Shown here piece after piece: positions 15,071-23,254 of a DNA stretch of 64,000 nucleotides. Positions within the stretch are counted from its first letter, which is position 1. Each line of letters opens with the position of its first letter. The translations under genes and the position numbers were made by a program. This DNA comes from Treponema succinifaciens DSM 2489 (lineage in GTDB: Bacteria; Spirochaetota; Spirochaetia; Treponematales; Treponemataceae): NCBI RefSeq assembly GCF_000195275.1, contig NC_015385.1, forward strand, positions 124,001 through 188,000. Direction: 5' to 3'. The notes beneath the pieces are model-generated. The model did no database searches and was not told the origin of the DNA. It saw nothing but the letters and a program-made list of their open reading frames with translations.

Positions 15071-16285
15071 CTACATCGACATTCCTATAGAAAAGCCTGT
15101 CCTGAATTCTTTTTCGGTAATATTGTAAATAACTTCAACTGAACAAGCTGGAAACGCGACTTTTGAAAGGTACATTTTCATTCCGCCGCCAGCTCCCTGA
15201 TTAAAAACCCAAGTCCTGTCAAAGTCTTTTGCGCGCGCTGTCTGATAAACCGCATAAACAGAAAAAAGACCTATTTTTGTCTTAATAGCGGCATATTCAA
15301 GCCCAAGAGAAAGCCCTGCCATTGAATCAGAAGAAAATTCAGTAGGAAAAAGGCTCACAGAAGCCGAACGTCCGCCAGTATAAAAGACAATCGGAGCATC
15401 GAATTCATAAAAGCAAGATGCTGACTGAACAATTCTAAGTTTGTCAAGAATCGGCTGCTGAATTTTTATTTTAAGCTCAAATCCGTTAAAAACATCCCGA
15501 CAAGGCGTAACATCAACAAAAGCCTTTACAGCTGCAAATTTTTCAGACATAAAAACACCGTTCCAGTCAGCGGATTTAAAATTTATTGCGGCGGAAGATT
15601 CCCAGACTTTTTCAGATTCAATTTCGCCTTTGATTTCGTCCGAGCCGTCAACTTTTATAATTCCAAATCCTGTGCTTAGTTCCGCAGAAAAACAGTCAAA
15701 AAATTTCTTGGAAACACCAAGGCTTCCGCGGAAAGAAAGAGAGCCAAAATCGTAAACTGAATCATCTTTTGTTGTAACAAGCTCCGTGTCCGATTTTGAA
15801 ATTCCTGTGTAAATCGAAAATCCAAGCGACGAGCCTTTTGGCGGACGTGAAAAAAATGCCATTCCAGAAATGTTGTCCCGCGAAAAAATTCCGCCCAGCA
15901 TAAAAAAATCTTTCAGCCCCATCGCATTTGAATCAATGAGAAACGCGCCCGCAGAAAAAACTCCGTCATTAACGGCAACAATCGGCAGCGGCAAAATGGA
16001 CATTTTTTCTTCAAGTGAAATTTTAACGCGGCTCTCATTTTCGGTTATAGGCTCGCATTCAATGGAAATATTTGTAAAAAGGTTGTCCGCCTGAAGTGAA
16101 TTTTCTATGCTGTGCAAAGTTTCAGCGGAAGCCTCTTTTCCAATGAACTTTTTTAAGTCGCGCTGAACTGCAAATTCTTTTGTGCGCTTTAAGCCTTGAA
16201 TTTCAAACTTCGTGATTTTAGACTCAGCGTTAAGAAAACCTGCGAAAATAGCAAAAAGCGCAACTGCAGAAAATGACTTTTTCAT
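15071..16285 (-). CDS. Outer-membrane protein, Omp85-like with one POTRA domain
   Basis: This 404-residue protein has a Sec signal peptide (KKSFSAVALFAIFAGFLNA). It is followed by one POTRA-like domain at about 23-95 (ITKFEIQGLKRTKEFAVQRD ... LFTNISIECEP ... VKISLEEK) and then about 300 residues of alternating amphipathic strands ending in an aromatic/Met C-terminus (GFSIGMSM). Full BamA has five POTRAs, so this resembles the short Omp85-superfamily surface antigens, probably in the outer membrane. I chose the Met at 16285 because GGAG lies nine bases upstream; a start five codons earlier overlaps that Shine-Dalgarno. It is leftward and 98 bp downstream of mtnN. Confidence 0.75.
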   Translation of the reverse strand: MKKSFSAVALFAIFAGFLNAESKITKFEIQGLKRTKEFAVQRDLKKFIGKEASAETLHSIENSLQADNLFTNISIECEPITENESRVKISLEEKMSILPLPIVAVNDGVFSAGAFLIDSNAMGLKDFFMLGGIFSRDNISGMAFFSRPPKGSSLGFSIYTGISKSDTELVTTKDDSVYDFGSLSFRGSLGVSKKFFDCFSAELSTGFGIIKVDGSDEIKGEIESEKVWESSAAINFKSADWNGVFMSEKFAAVKAFVDVTPCRDVFNGFELKIKIQQPILDKLRIVQSASCFYEFDAPIVFYTGGRSASVSLFPTEFSSDSMAGLSLGLEYAAIKTKIGLFSVYAVYQTARAKDFDRTWVFNQGAGGGMKMYLSKVAFPACSVEVIYNITEKEFRTGFSIGMSM

Positions 16286-16382
16286 TGAAAACATCTCCAT
16301 TTATTGTAAATAACTAAAGTTATAGTTTTACAACAAATGGGAAGATTTAGCAATATAATGCAAGAAAAAGAATTAAATGCGG

Positions 16383-17087
16383 TTAAAACCTGCCAAGCAT
16401 GGACAAAACAAGCGAACCGCTCAATGAAGCCGCTTCGTTTTCATTAAAGCTGTAAATTGATTCTCCGTCATCGTCCGCCATGTCGCTCATGCAACGGATA
16501 ATCACAAATGGAATTTCATTTATCCAGCAGGCATGCGCAACAGCAGCTCCTTCCATTTCAACACAAGCCGGAGAGCAAGTTTCCTGAATTGCTGATTTTT
16601 TCTCTTTGTCGCTTATAAACTGGTCGCCTGTAGCAATCCGTCCGAACACAAGCTTATGTTCCGCCGGAAATTCCTTAAATGCAGAACGAGCCGCTTCAAG
16701 CATTTTGCCGTCCGCCGGAAAATCGCTGCATTTCATCTGCGGAATTTCAGTTTTTTTGTAGCCGAATCCTGTCGCGTCCATGTCATGATAAACTGCATCC
16801 GTGGAAGCAACAAAATCAAGCACTTTAAGTCCAGAAGCCATTGCGCCGGCAATTCCAGTGTTGATTATATGCGTGCATCCAAACTTAAGAATCAGCCGTT
16901 GAGCACACAAAGCCGCATTCACCTTTCCAACTCCAGACTGAACCAGAACTACAGGAATTCCGTTGATTTTTCCTTCAGTGAATGTCATTCCGCCAGCCTT
17001 GGTTACCGCCGGATTTTCTTCCAATTTTGACTTTAAAAGCTCCAGTTCAACGCTCATTGCGCCGATTATCCCGACCTTTTTTGACAT
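16383..17087 (-). CDS. mtnN: 5'-methylthioadenosine/S-adenosylhomocysteine nucleosidase
   Basis: This 234-residue enzyme splits MTA and SAH into adenine and the ribosyl thioether, recycling SAM by-products. It shows the MTAN pattern: KVGIIGAMSVELELL at the N-terminus (catalytic Glu), VQSGVGKVNAALCAQ, INTGIAGAM, the substrate segment CVEMEGAAVAHAC, and VIIRCMSDMADDD (catalytic Asp). Length is normal for the family. AAGGAG precedes the ATG. It is divergent from asnB, with a small-RNA candidate in the gap. Confidence 0.96.
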   Translation of the reverse strand: MSKKVGIIGAMSVELELLKSKLEENPAVTKAGGMTFTEGKINGIPVVLVQSGVGKVNAALCAQRLILKFGCTHIINTGIAGAMASGLKVLDFVASTDAVYHDMDATGFGYKKTEIPQMKCSDFPADGKMLEAARSAFKEFPAEHKLVFGRIATGDQFISDKEKKSAIQETCSPACVEMEGAAVAHACWINEIPFVIIRCMSDMADDDGESIYSFNENEAASLSGSLVLSMLGRF

Positions 17088-17153
17088 AAAATGTTACTCC
17101 TTGCGAAATACCGCATTATTTACAAAAAACTTCTAAAAATTTCTTCAAAACCA

Positions 17154-17182
17154 TTGACTGCATTACAGTTTTCATGTAAATT
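17154..17182 (+). promoter_or_regulatory. Promoter of small-RNA candidate 2
   Basis: TTGACT, 17 bp, TAAATT in the mtnN-asnB gap. It is followed not by an ORF but by a terminator. Confidence 0.6.
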
Positions 17183-17188
17183 ATAGCC

Positions 17189-17274
17189 AGCAGTAAAAAA
17201 ACGACAAAATGAAGTCAACACGCTTCAGAAACGGACTGTCTTTTTCCTCCTTAGGGCAGTCCGTTATTTTTTTG
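17189..17274 (+). ncRNA. Small-RNA candidate 2 with anti-Shine-Dalgarno loop
   Basis: From the predicted start to a T7 tract at 17267-17273 there is no ORF. The 3' end is a clear intrinsic terminator with stem AACGGACTG/CAGTCCGTT (17230-17238, 17257-17265). Its large loop contains TTTTTCCTCCTTA, the complement of a strong Shine-Dalgarno. The promoter plus terminator spacing gives a transcript of about 85 nt. No known family is recognised. An independent promoter for asnB follows, so this is not simply the asnB leader. Confidence 0.6.
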
Positions 17275-17326
17275 TCAAAAACAGAATAATAGAAAGCAAA
17301 GGGAATTTCAATTTTCAATCTAAGAA

Positions 17327-17355
17327 TTGACATAAATTTAAAAAATCAATATATT
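17327..17355 (+). promoter_or_regulatory. Promoter of asnB
   Basis: TTGACA, 17 bp, TATATT. The predicted start near 17362 gives a leader of about 86 nt. Confidence 0.8.
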
Positions 17356-17368
17356 GTTTTTAGACAAT

Positions 17369-17421
17369 GACGTCTGTTTTCTGGGTATTTTTATGCCCTC
17401 AGAGCAGGCGTCTTTTTTTTT
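17369..17421 (+). terminator. Terminator-like hairpin in the asnB leader (attenuator candidate)
   Basis: GACGTCTG pairs with CAGGCGTC (17369-17376 and 17405-17412, one G-U). An inner CTGGG/CCCTCAG extension sits inside it, and T9 (17413-17421) follows. It starts within about 8 nt of the predicted transcript start and lies 26 bp before the asnB ATG, so most transcripts should stop unless the hairpin is prevented. No T-box or leader peptide rich in Asn is evident. Confidence 0.7.
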
Positions 17422-17447
17422 GCCAATTAATTGAAAAGGGGTTATTT

Positions 17448-19214
17448 ATGTGTGGATTTGTTGGCGCATTTGATTTAAACAGCGGCTCGCAGCCGATTGA
17501 TGAAGGCTTAAAAGAACAGCTTCGTTCCCAAGTTCTGGATATGTCTAAAAAAATCCGTCATAGGGGACCGGACTGGAGTGGAGTTTACACAGGAAACAAT
17601 GCGATTTTAAGCCACGAACGACTTTCTATTGTAGATCCGCTTTCTGGAAAACAGCCGCTTGTTAGCGATGACGGAAAAATCATTCTTGCGGCAAACGGTG
17701 AAATATATAATCATCAGGAAATCCGCAGACAGTTTGCAGGAAAATACAGCTTTAAAACACAGAGCGACTGCGAAGTTATAATTCCGCTTTACAAAAAATA
17801 CAGAGCAGAAGAAAACGGCTTTTGCAAAATGATAGAAGAGCTTTCTGGAATTTTTGCATTCGCGCTTTATGATTCAGAAAAAGACGTTTATTTAATTGCC
17901 CGTGACGAAATCGGCGTTATTCCGCTTTATCAGGCATGGGACAAGCAGGGACGTTACTATGTTGCTTCAGAACTAAAGGCTCTTGAAGGGCAAAACATGG
18001 TTTCTATTGAAGAATTTCCAAACGGACATTATTTCTATTCAAAAGACAAAAAGCCGGCTCTTTGGTACAAACGCGACTGGGAAGAATTCAGCGCAGTAGA
18101 AAATGCAAAACGCGCGACGGATGACAACGGAGAAATCATAAACGAAGATGTAATTCAGAATGTGCGCGACGGACTTGAAAAAGCCGTGAAACAGCAGCTT
18201 ATGAGCGATGTTCCTTATGGAGTTTTGCTTTCAGGCGGACTTGATTCAACTGTAATCGCGGCAATCACACAAAAATTCGCAAAAAAAAGAATTGAGACCG
18301 GCTCTTTAAAAGATGCCTGGTGGCCGCAGCTTCATAGTTTTGCAGTAGGACTTGAAGGAAGCCCTGACTTAATCGCAGCAAAAAAAGCCGCTGATTTTAT
18401 AGGAACTGTTCACCATGAGGTTCACTTTACAATTCAGGAAGCTTTAGATGCCCTTGAAGATGTAATTTACCACATTGAAACTTACGACATTACAACAGTG
18501 CGCGCTTCAACACCAATGTACTTGCTTGCCCGCGTTATAAAATCAATGGGAATAAAAATGGTTCTTTCCGGCGAAGGAAGCGATGAGCTTTTTGGCGGAT
18601 ATTTGTATTTCCACAAAGCGCCTAACGCCCGCGAATTCCATGAAGAGCTTGTGCGTAAAATGAGCAAACTGCACCTTTACGACTGCCTGCGTGCAAACAA
18701 ATCTCTTGCAGCCTGGGGAGTTGAAGGCCGTGTTCCTTTCCTTGACAAGGATTTTATCGACATTGCAATGAGACTGAATCCGCTTGACAAAATGAACATA
18801 AAACTTCCGAACGGAAAACAGCGCATTGAGAAATGGATTGTACGCAAGGCATTTGAAGACATTCTTCCACCTGACATTTGCTGGAGACAAAAAGAGCAGT
18901 TCAGCGACGGCGTAGGCTACAGCTGGATTGACACATTGAAGGAAATGACAGCACAAAAAGTTTCGGATGCAGAATTCGCCCAGAGAGCAAAAAGATTCCC
19001 GGTAAACACTCCTGTTACAAAGGAAGAATATTATTACAGGGAAATTTTTTCAAACCTCTTCCCAAGCGAAAGCGCAGCGCTTGCAGTTCCACACGAAGCC
19101 GGAGTCGCCTGCTCAACAGCAAAAGCCCTAGAATGGGATGAAGCCTGGAGCAAAATGGACGAACCAAGCGGAAGAGCCATTAGCGGCGTGCATAATGACG
19201 CCTACAAAAGCTAA
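17448..19214 (+). CDS. asnB: Asparagine synthetase (glutamine-hydrolysing)
   Basis: This 588-residue enzyme forms asparagine from aspartate, glutamine and ATP. The N-terminal class-II glutamine amidotransferase domain begins directly with the nucleophile Cys (MCGFVGAF) and includes RHRGPDWSG and NGEIYNH. The synthetase domain has the PP-loop LSGGLDSTVIAA, VLSGEGSDELFGGYLYF and the late GVEGRVPFLDKDFI. The nucleophile must be residue 2, which fixes the start at 17448. AAGGGG lies seven bases upstream. The leader holds a terminator hairpin (see separate entry). Confidence 0.96.
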   Translation: MCGFVGAFDLNSGSQPIDEGLKEQLRSQVLDMSKKIRHRGPDWSGVYTGNNAILSHERLSIVDPLSGKQPLVSDDGKIILAANGEIYNHQEIRRQFAGKYSFKTQSDCEVIIPLYKKYRAEENGFCKMIEELSGIFAFALYDSEKDVYLIARDEIGVIPLYQAWDKQGRYYVASELKALEGQNMVSIEEFPNGHYFYSKDKKPALWYKRDWEEFSAVENAKRATDDNGEIINEDVIQNVRDGLEKAVKQQLMSDVPYGVLLSGGLDSTVIAAITQKFAKKRIETGSLKDAWWPQLHSFAVGLEGSPDLIAAKKAADFIGTVHHEVHFTIQEALDALEDVIYHIETYDITTVRASTPMYLLARVIKSMGIKMVLSGEGSDELFGGYLYFHKAPNAREFHEELVRKMSKLHLYDCLRANKSLAAWGVEGRVPFLDKDFIDIAMRLNPLDKMNIKLPNGKQRIEKWIVRKAFEDILPPDICWRQKEQFSDGVGYSWIDTLKEMTAQKVSDAEFAQRAKRFPVNTPVTKEEYYYREIFSNLFPSESAALAVPHEAGVACSTAKALEWDEAWSKMDEPSGRAISGVHNDAYKS

Positions 19215-19292
19215 ATAAAAAATATGCTGTGCGGAATTTTCATTTTCTGCGCAGCGCAAAATTCTTGCAAAAGCTTAACTTGGGCAAAGTCT

Positions 19293-19916
19293 ATGGAATC
19301 AGTTTTTGAAAACCTTAAAGACACTTGCGAAGGCAAAATTGCCGCTGAAATAGAAAAACTTTATGCCGAACTTGAAAAACAGCAGTCGGATTGGTACAAA
19401 AAAACAAAATTCACCTGCCATTCTGGCTGCGGAATGTGCTGCCACAACTTTGAGCCGGACTTAACAGAAGCCGAAGCAAATTTTATGGTATTGTGGCTTA
19501 TACAAAACCAAAGACAAACCGCAGAAAAACTTCTTGAAGAAAATGAAAATTCCAGTAAAACTTGCATTTTTTTCAATGCGGAAAATGACTGTCACTGCTC
19601 CATTTATGGCGCGCGACCTTTTATCTGCAGACTTTTTGGAGCAAGCAGTTTTTACAGCAAAAACCATTCACTTGTCTGGCGGCCATGCAAATTTTATCCG
19701 GAAGAAAAACTTTCAGACTTTGGACTTTCCCACAGACAATATTCAAAAGATATGGCAAAAAAAATTCTGGGCGAAGTTCCTCCTGCAATGAGCGACATAA
19801 TGGCGCAGGCAATGGCAGTCAGCCCCGAAAACAAAAGCACCGAGCCTCTGCGGAAAATTCTTCCAAGAAAAATTCAGCACATATTTTTTCTTCTCAAATG
19901 CTGCGGAAATGTTTAG
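19293..19916 (+). CDS. YkgJ-family cysteine-cluster protein
   Basis: This protein of about 207 residues carries the Cys cluster of the YkgJ/Fli-B-like (CxxCxxCC) family: FTCHSGCGMCCHNFEPDLTE, then CIFFNAENDCHCSIYGARPFICRLFG. These cysteines probably bind zinc or an Fe-S cluster; the family's function is unproven. I favour the Met at 19293. An in-frame ATG 23 codons upstream (19224) adds an odd hydrophobic leader, and neither start has a good Shine-Dalgarno. It begins soon after asnB on the same strand and is convergent with the YitT gene. Confidence 0.78.
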   Translation: MESVFENLKDTCEGKIAAEIEKLYAELEKQQSDWYKKTKFTCHSGCGMCCHNFEPDLTEAEANFMVLWLIQNQRQTAEKLLEENENSSKTCIFFNAENDCHCSIYGARPFICRLFGASSFYSKNHSLVWRPCKFYPEEKLSDFGLSHRQYSKDMAKKILGEVPPAMSDIMAQAMAVSPENKSTEPLRKILPRKIQHIFFLLKCCGNV

Positions 19917-19924
19917 CAAACGTT

Positions 19925-20800
19925 TTAATCTTTGCTTCTTGTAAAAAAACGCCCGAAAATTTCTTTTGTTTTTAAAACATTTATAAAAGCTGCAGAATCA
20001 CATTTTTTCAGTTCGCGACTCAAAGGTCCAAGCTCATCCGCAGAAACAACCGTATAAAGCATTGTTTTTTCTGAATTTTTGTAGCAGCCTGTTCCAATAA
20101 ATTTTGTAGCGTCATGATTTGTAGAATTCTTTACAACCTGGTACATTTCGTCAGGTTTTTCCGTAATAATCAAAAGAGTGATTTTTTGGTAGCGTCGGTA
20201 AAGCTCATTTAAAATTTGAGTCGAGCTGAACTGAAAAATAATCGAGTAAAGCGCCTTGTCCCAGCCAAAAAGAATTCCGGCTACAACAAGAACGCAAATA
20301 TTCATTCCAAAAATCATATTCCACATATCCATGCCTTTTTTTTCAGAAAAATAAATTGCGATAAAGTCCGTTCCGCCGCTTGTTGCATCAGCATAAAGAC
20401 AGCAAGTTATGGCTAGTCCGTTTAAGATTCCGCCGAAAATCGAACACAAAAGCAAATCATCTGTAATACGGATTGAAGGAATAAAATCTGTAAGAAATGA
20501 AGAAACTGCAATCATCAGCAAAGAAAAAATTGTGAACTTCTTTCCAATGTATTTAAAGCTTATAAAAACCGGCACTGCATTCAACGCAAAATACAAAACT
20601 GTATACGGAATTTTCACATTGAAAAACTTCAAAAATGCGCGCTGAATCAAAAGCGAAATTCCTGCAAATCCGCCTGGAAAAAGTTCCGCCGCATAGGCAA
20701 AAGAATTCAGATTCATGGAAAAAATAACCGCGCCGGCAATAACAAGAATCACGCGTTTAAAAGTTGAAGGTGTCGGAATAATCGTAGTTACACTGATCAT
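19925..20800 (-). CDS. YitT-family membrane protein
   Basis: This 291-residue protein has about five hydrophobic segments in the first 190 residues, including the family motif LFPGGFAGISLLIQ and LYADATSGGTDFIAIYFSEK. They are followed by a cytoplasmic DUF2179-like domain (ILNELYRRYQKITLLIITEK, broken here, then TMLYTVVSADELGPLSRELK). The family is widespread and its transport role is unproven. The ATG is six bases past a TACAAT box with no Shine-Dalgarno, suggesting a leaderless transcript. It is convergent with the YkgJ gene and divergent from the chemotaxis receptor. Confidence 0.9.
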   Translation of the reverse strand: MISVTTIIPTPSTFKRVILVIAGAVIFSMNLNSFAYAAELFPGGFAGISLLIQRAFLKFFNVKIPYTVLYFALNAVPVFISFKYIGKKFTIFSLLMIAVSSFLTDFIPSIRITDDLLLCSIFGGILNGLAITCCLYADATSGGTDFIAIYFSEKKGMDMWNMIFGMNICVLVVAGILFGWDKALYSIIFQFSSTQILNELYRRYQKITLLIITEKPDEMYQVVKNSTNHDATKFIGTGCYKNSEKTMLYTVVSADELGPLSRELKKCDSAAFINVLKTKEIFGRFFTRSKD

Positions 20801-20806
20801 GCTAAA

Positions 20807-20835
20807 ATTGTATCAATAAAATACAGTTTAGTTAA
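20807..20835 (-). promoter_or_regulatory. Promoter of the YitT gene (leaderless)
   Basis: The minus strand reads TTAACT, 17 bp, TACAAT, then six bases to the ATG at 20800. The -35 match is weak. Confidence 0.45.
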
Positions 20836-20859
20836 GAATGCAGTTTCTTATAAAAAAAA

Positions 20860-20888
20860 TTGACATTCCCCCTGCGCCTGAATAATAT
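20860..20888 (+). promoter_or_regulatory. Promoter of the chemotaxis receptor gene
   Basis: TTGACA, 17 bp, TAATAT, 35 bp before the ATG. The two gene starts here are divergent with back-to-back promoters. Confidence 0.7.
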
Positions 20889-20923
20889 AAAAAGGGGTTA
20901 CGAAATTCTCGGTAGGTGTTTTT

Positions 20924-22987
20924 ATGGAAAAGAAGAAGTCGATTTATTTTACGCTTGTTGCTATTTCGGTCGCGCTTTCGGTTGTGGTTTCAGTCTGCGT
21001 TTCGCTTGTGCTTTATAATATGATTTCGGGCGAAATTACCGGAATGAAAAAAATGGAGCTCAGGGCAAGCTCGGACAGAATGCACGTTCTGTTCACCGCG
21101 CGGCAGAAAAATCTTGAGAAAAAACTTTCCGTGATTCTGGATAAAATTGACTGGAACAGCATTTCCTCGCAGGATGAAATTTTCAGCCGGCTTTCGGAAG
21201 TTCAGGAAGAGGCGGAGCTTTACAGCGTGATTCTTGCCAAAAATTCAGGCGAGACAATTTTTTCAGCCGGGAAGAACAGTTCAGCTTCACTTGCCTCCGA
21301 AAAAAAGGCGCTTTCAAATGCTGCGGGCGGAAAACTGAATTCGTGCGTCTCTCTCAAAAATGACGAGGTTCTTGCAACGGCAGCCGCAAGATTTCCGGCG
21401 ATAAGCGGAAGTGTTCTTGTGATTCAGCAGGAAATTTCAGACCACGGATGGCTTTCGGAATACGGCTCCACGCTCGGATGCAGCATGAATATTTTTATAG
21501 AAGACACTTGCGTTGAAAGCTCGGACATCGGTGAAAACGGCAAGCCAAAGACCGGCGGAAAAATGGGAAGTCCGTTCATCATCGGCGAAGTCTACAAAAG
21601 CCGTCATGTCCTTGAGCTGATTGACCGCTACAAGGGAAACGTCTCGGCTACGGTTTTCAGCCCGATTGACAGCGATGACGGAAACGCGATGCTTTATCTC
21701 GGAATAAATTTAAAGGAACTTGAAAAAAGCTCTTCGCGGCTTATAAAACTCTCGCTTCCTGTCGTGGTTGCGGCGATTCTTTTGAGCCTTGGAATAATTC
21801 TCTTTATAATCCTTCAGATTGTGACAAAACCTTTGAAGAGAACTTCCGCGGCATTCAAAAAACTGAACGGAGAATCCGGAACTTCAGACCTGACGATAAA
21901 AATAGACGCCAAAAATGAAAACGAAATCGGCGAGATGATAGATTCCGTGAACCATTTTATCGGCACTTTGCGCGGACTTCTTACGGACGTAAATTCGGCG
22001 GAATCCCAGCTTGAGTCAATCGGAACAAGTTTGGCTTCAACTTCGCAGGAATCGGCAAGCGCGGTCTCGCAGATTATGTCGAACATCCTTAGCGTAAAAA
22101 ATCAGATTGAAAAGCAGAATAAGACGCTTGATGAAGTTCAGGGAATTCTTGACAGTTCAAGCCGCGGAATTGAGTCGCTTGAAAAGAACATCGAGGACCA
22201 GTCCGCAAAAATCACCGAATCGTCATCGTTCATCGAAAAAATGGTGGCAGACATCGCGGAAATGTCGGAATCCGTCGCGAATCTTGCGGGCGAATACAAG
22301 GAACTTATCCGTATTACTGATTCCGGAAAAACACGTCAGAACGAGATGGCGGATGAAATCAAGAACATGGCGGAGCAGTCAAAGAATCTTGCCGACGCGA
22401 ACTCCGTAATCTCGCAGATTGCCTCGCAGACAAACCTCCTTGCCATGAACGCCGCGATTGAAGCAGCCCACGCGGGAGAAGCCGGAAAAGGATTCAGCGT
22501 TGTTGCGGATGAAATCAGAAAGCTTGCCGAGAATTCCGCCGCGCAGTCAAATTCAATCAAGAAGGAGCTTGAGACAATCGGCCAGGTGATTGCAAAGGTT
22601 GTCGAGACATCCGAGATTTCCGTAAAGGAATTTGAAAAGATAACTGAAAAAGTCAGCTCCACCGAATCGCTTGTTCAGAATGTGGACAGCACAATGTCGC
22701 ACCAGCATGAGTCCTCAAAGCAGGTTCTGGCGAATCTGCAGGACGTGGACGATACGACTTCGACAGTTCTCAAGACCGCAAAGGAAATATCCGCCGCAAT
22801 TGAAAACGTCGCTACTGCCGCAGGAAACCTCGATATGCTGGCCCAGCAGGTTGAAGGAAGCATGGACGAAATGTCCGAAGGCGTAAAGGAAATAAACACC
22901 TCCGCTCAGAACATTTCCGAAATGGCGCAGACAACCCACGACAGCATAAAGGTCATGGACAGCGTCCTGTCGAAATTCAAAATCTAG
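20924..22987 (+). CDS. Methyl-accepting chemotaxis protein
   Basis: This 687-residue inner-membrane receptor feeds the CheA/CheW flagellar pathway. TM1 lies at about 8-32, a periplasmic sensor region of about 250 residues follows, TM2 is at about 286-310, then a HAMP domain ([13 protein letters not shown]). The cytoplasmic signalling helices carry the conserved hairpin tip [20 protein letters not shown] and [17 protein letters not shown]. No CheW-binding extension or C-terminal pentapeptide is seen. The coding sequence is clearly richer in G+C (GCG, CTC, TCG codons) than its AT-rich neighbours, which suggests acquisition or different selection. Confidence 0.95.
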   Translation: MEKKKSIYFTLVAISVALSVVVSVCVSLVLYNMISGEITGMKKMELRASSDRMHVLFTARQKNLEKKLSVILDKIDWNSISSQDEIFSRLSEVQEEAELYSVILAKNSGETIFSAGKNSSASLASEKKALSNAAGGKLNSCVSLKNDEVLATAAARFPAISGSVLVIQQEISDHGWLSEYGSTLGCSMNIFIEDTCVESSDIGENGKPKTGGKMGSPFIIGEVYKSRHVLELIDRYKGNVSATVFSPIDSDDGNAMLYLGINLKELEKSSSRLIKLSLPVVVAAILLSLGIILFIILQIVTKPLKRTSAAFKKLNGESGTSDLTIKIDAKNENEIGEMIDSVNHFIGTLRGLLTDVNSAESQLESIGTSLASTSQESASAVSQIMSNILSVKNQIEKQNKTLDEVQGILDSSSRGIESLEKNIEDQSAKITESSSFIEKMVADIAEMSESVANLAGEYKELIRITDSGKTRQNEMADEIKNMAEQSKNLADANSVISQIASQTNLLAMNAAIEAAHAGEAGKGFSVVADEIRKLAENSAAQSNSIKKELETIGQVIAKVVETSEISVKEFEKITEKVSSTESLVQNVDSTMSHQHESSKQVLANLQDVDDTTSTVLKTAKEISAAIENVATAAGNLDMLAQQVEGSMDEMSEGVKEINTSAQNISEMAQTTHDSIKVMDSVLSKFKI

Positions 22988-23050
22988 CGCTGAGGAAACA
23001 TTTTTGCTATTGACCCCAATGTAAAATTTCAGATATAATATCTGACATTC

Positions 23051-23124
<74 letters not shown>

Positions 23125-23130
23125 AAAAAA

Positions 23131-23170
23131 CAAAAAAGGATACTTTGCAATAAAGTGTCCTTTTTTGTTT
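23131..23170 (+). terminator. Terminator after tRNA(CAU)
   Basis: AAAAAAGGATACTTT pairs with AAAGTGTCCTTTTTT around a five-base loop. The A/T flanks make it usable in both directions. It starts seven bases after the tRNA. Confidence 0.88.
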
Positions 23171-23218
23171 TAAAGTAACCAACAAAAATTCTATAGCTTT
23201 TTCATTTAAAAACTGCCG

Positions 23219-23247
23219 TTGTAAATATTGATTTTTTAATGTATTCT
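23219..23247 (+). promoter_or_regulatory. Promoter of dnaX (leaderless)
   Basis: TTGTAA, 17 bp, TATTCT, then seven bases to the ATG at 23255. There is no Shine-Dalgarno. Confidence 0.55.
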
Positions 23248-23254
23248 ATAACGT

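Noticed and set aside
17367-17447. 27-codon extension of asnB or a leader peptide
   Set aside because: The amidotransferase Cys must follow the initiator Met directly, and the extension lies within the terminator hairpin; it contains no Asn run.
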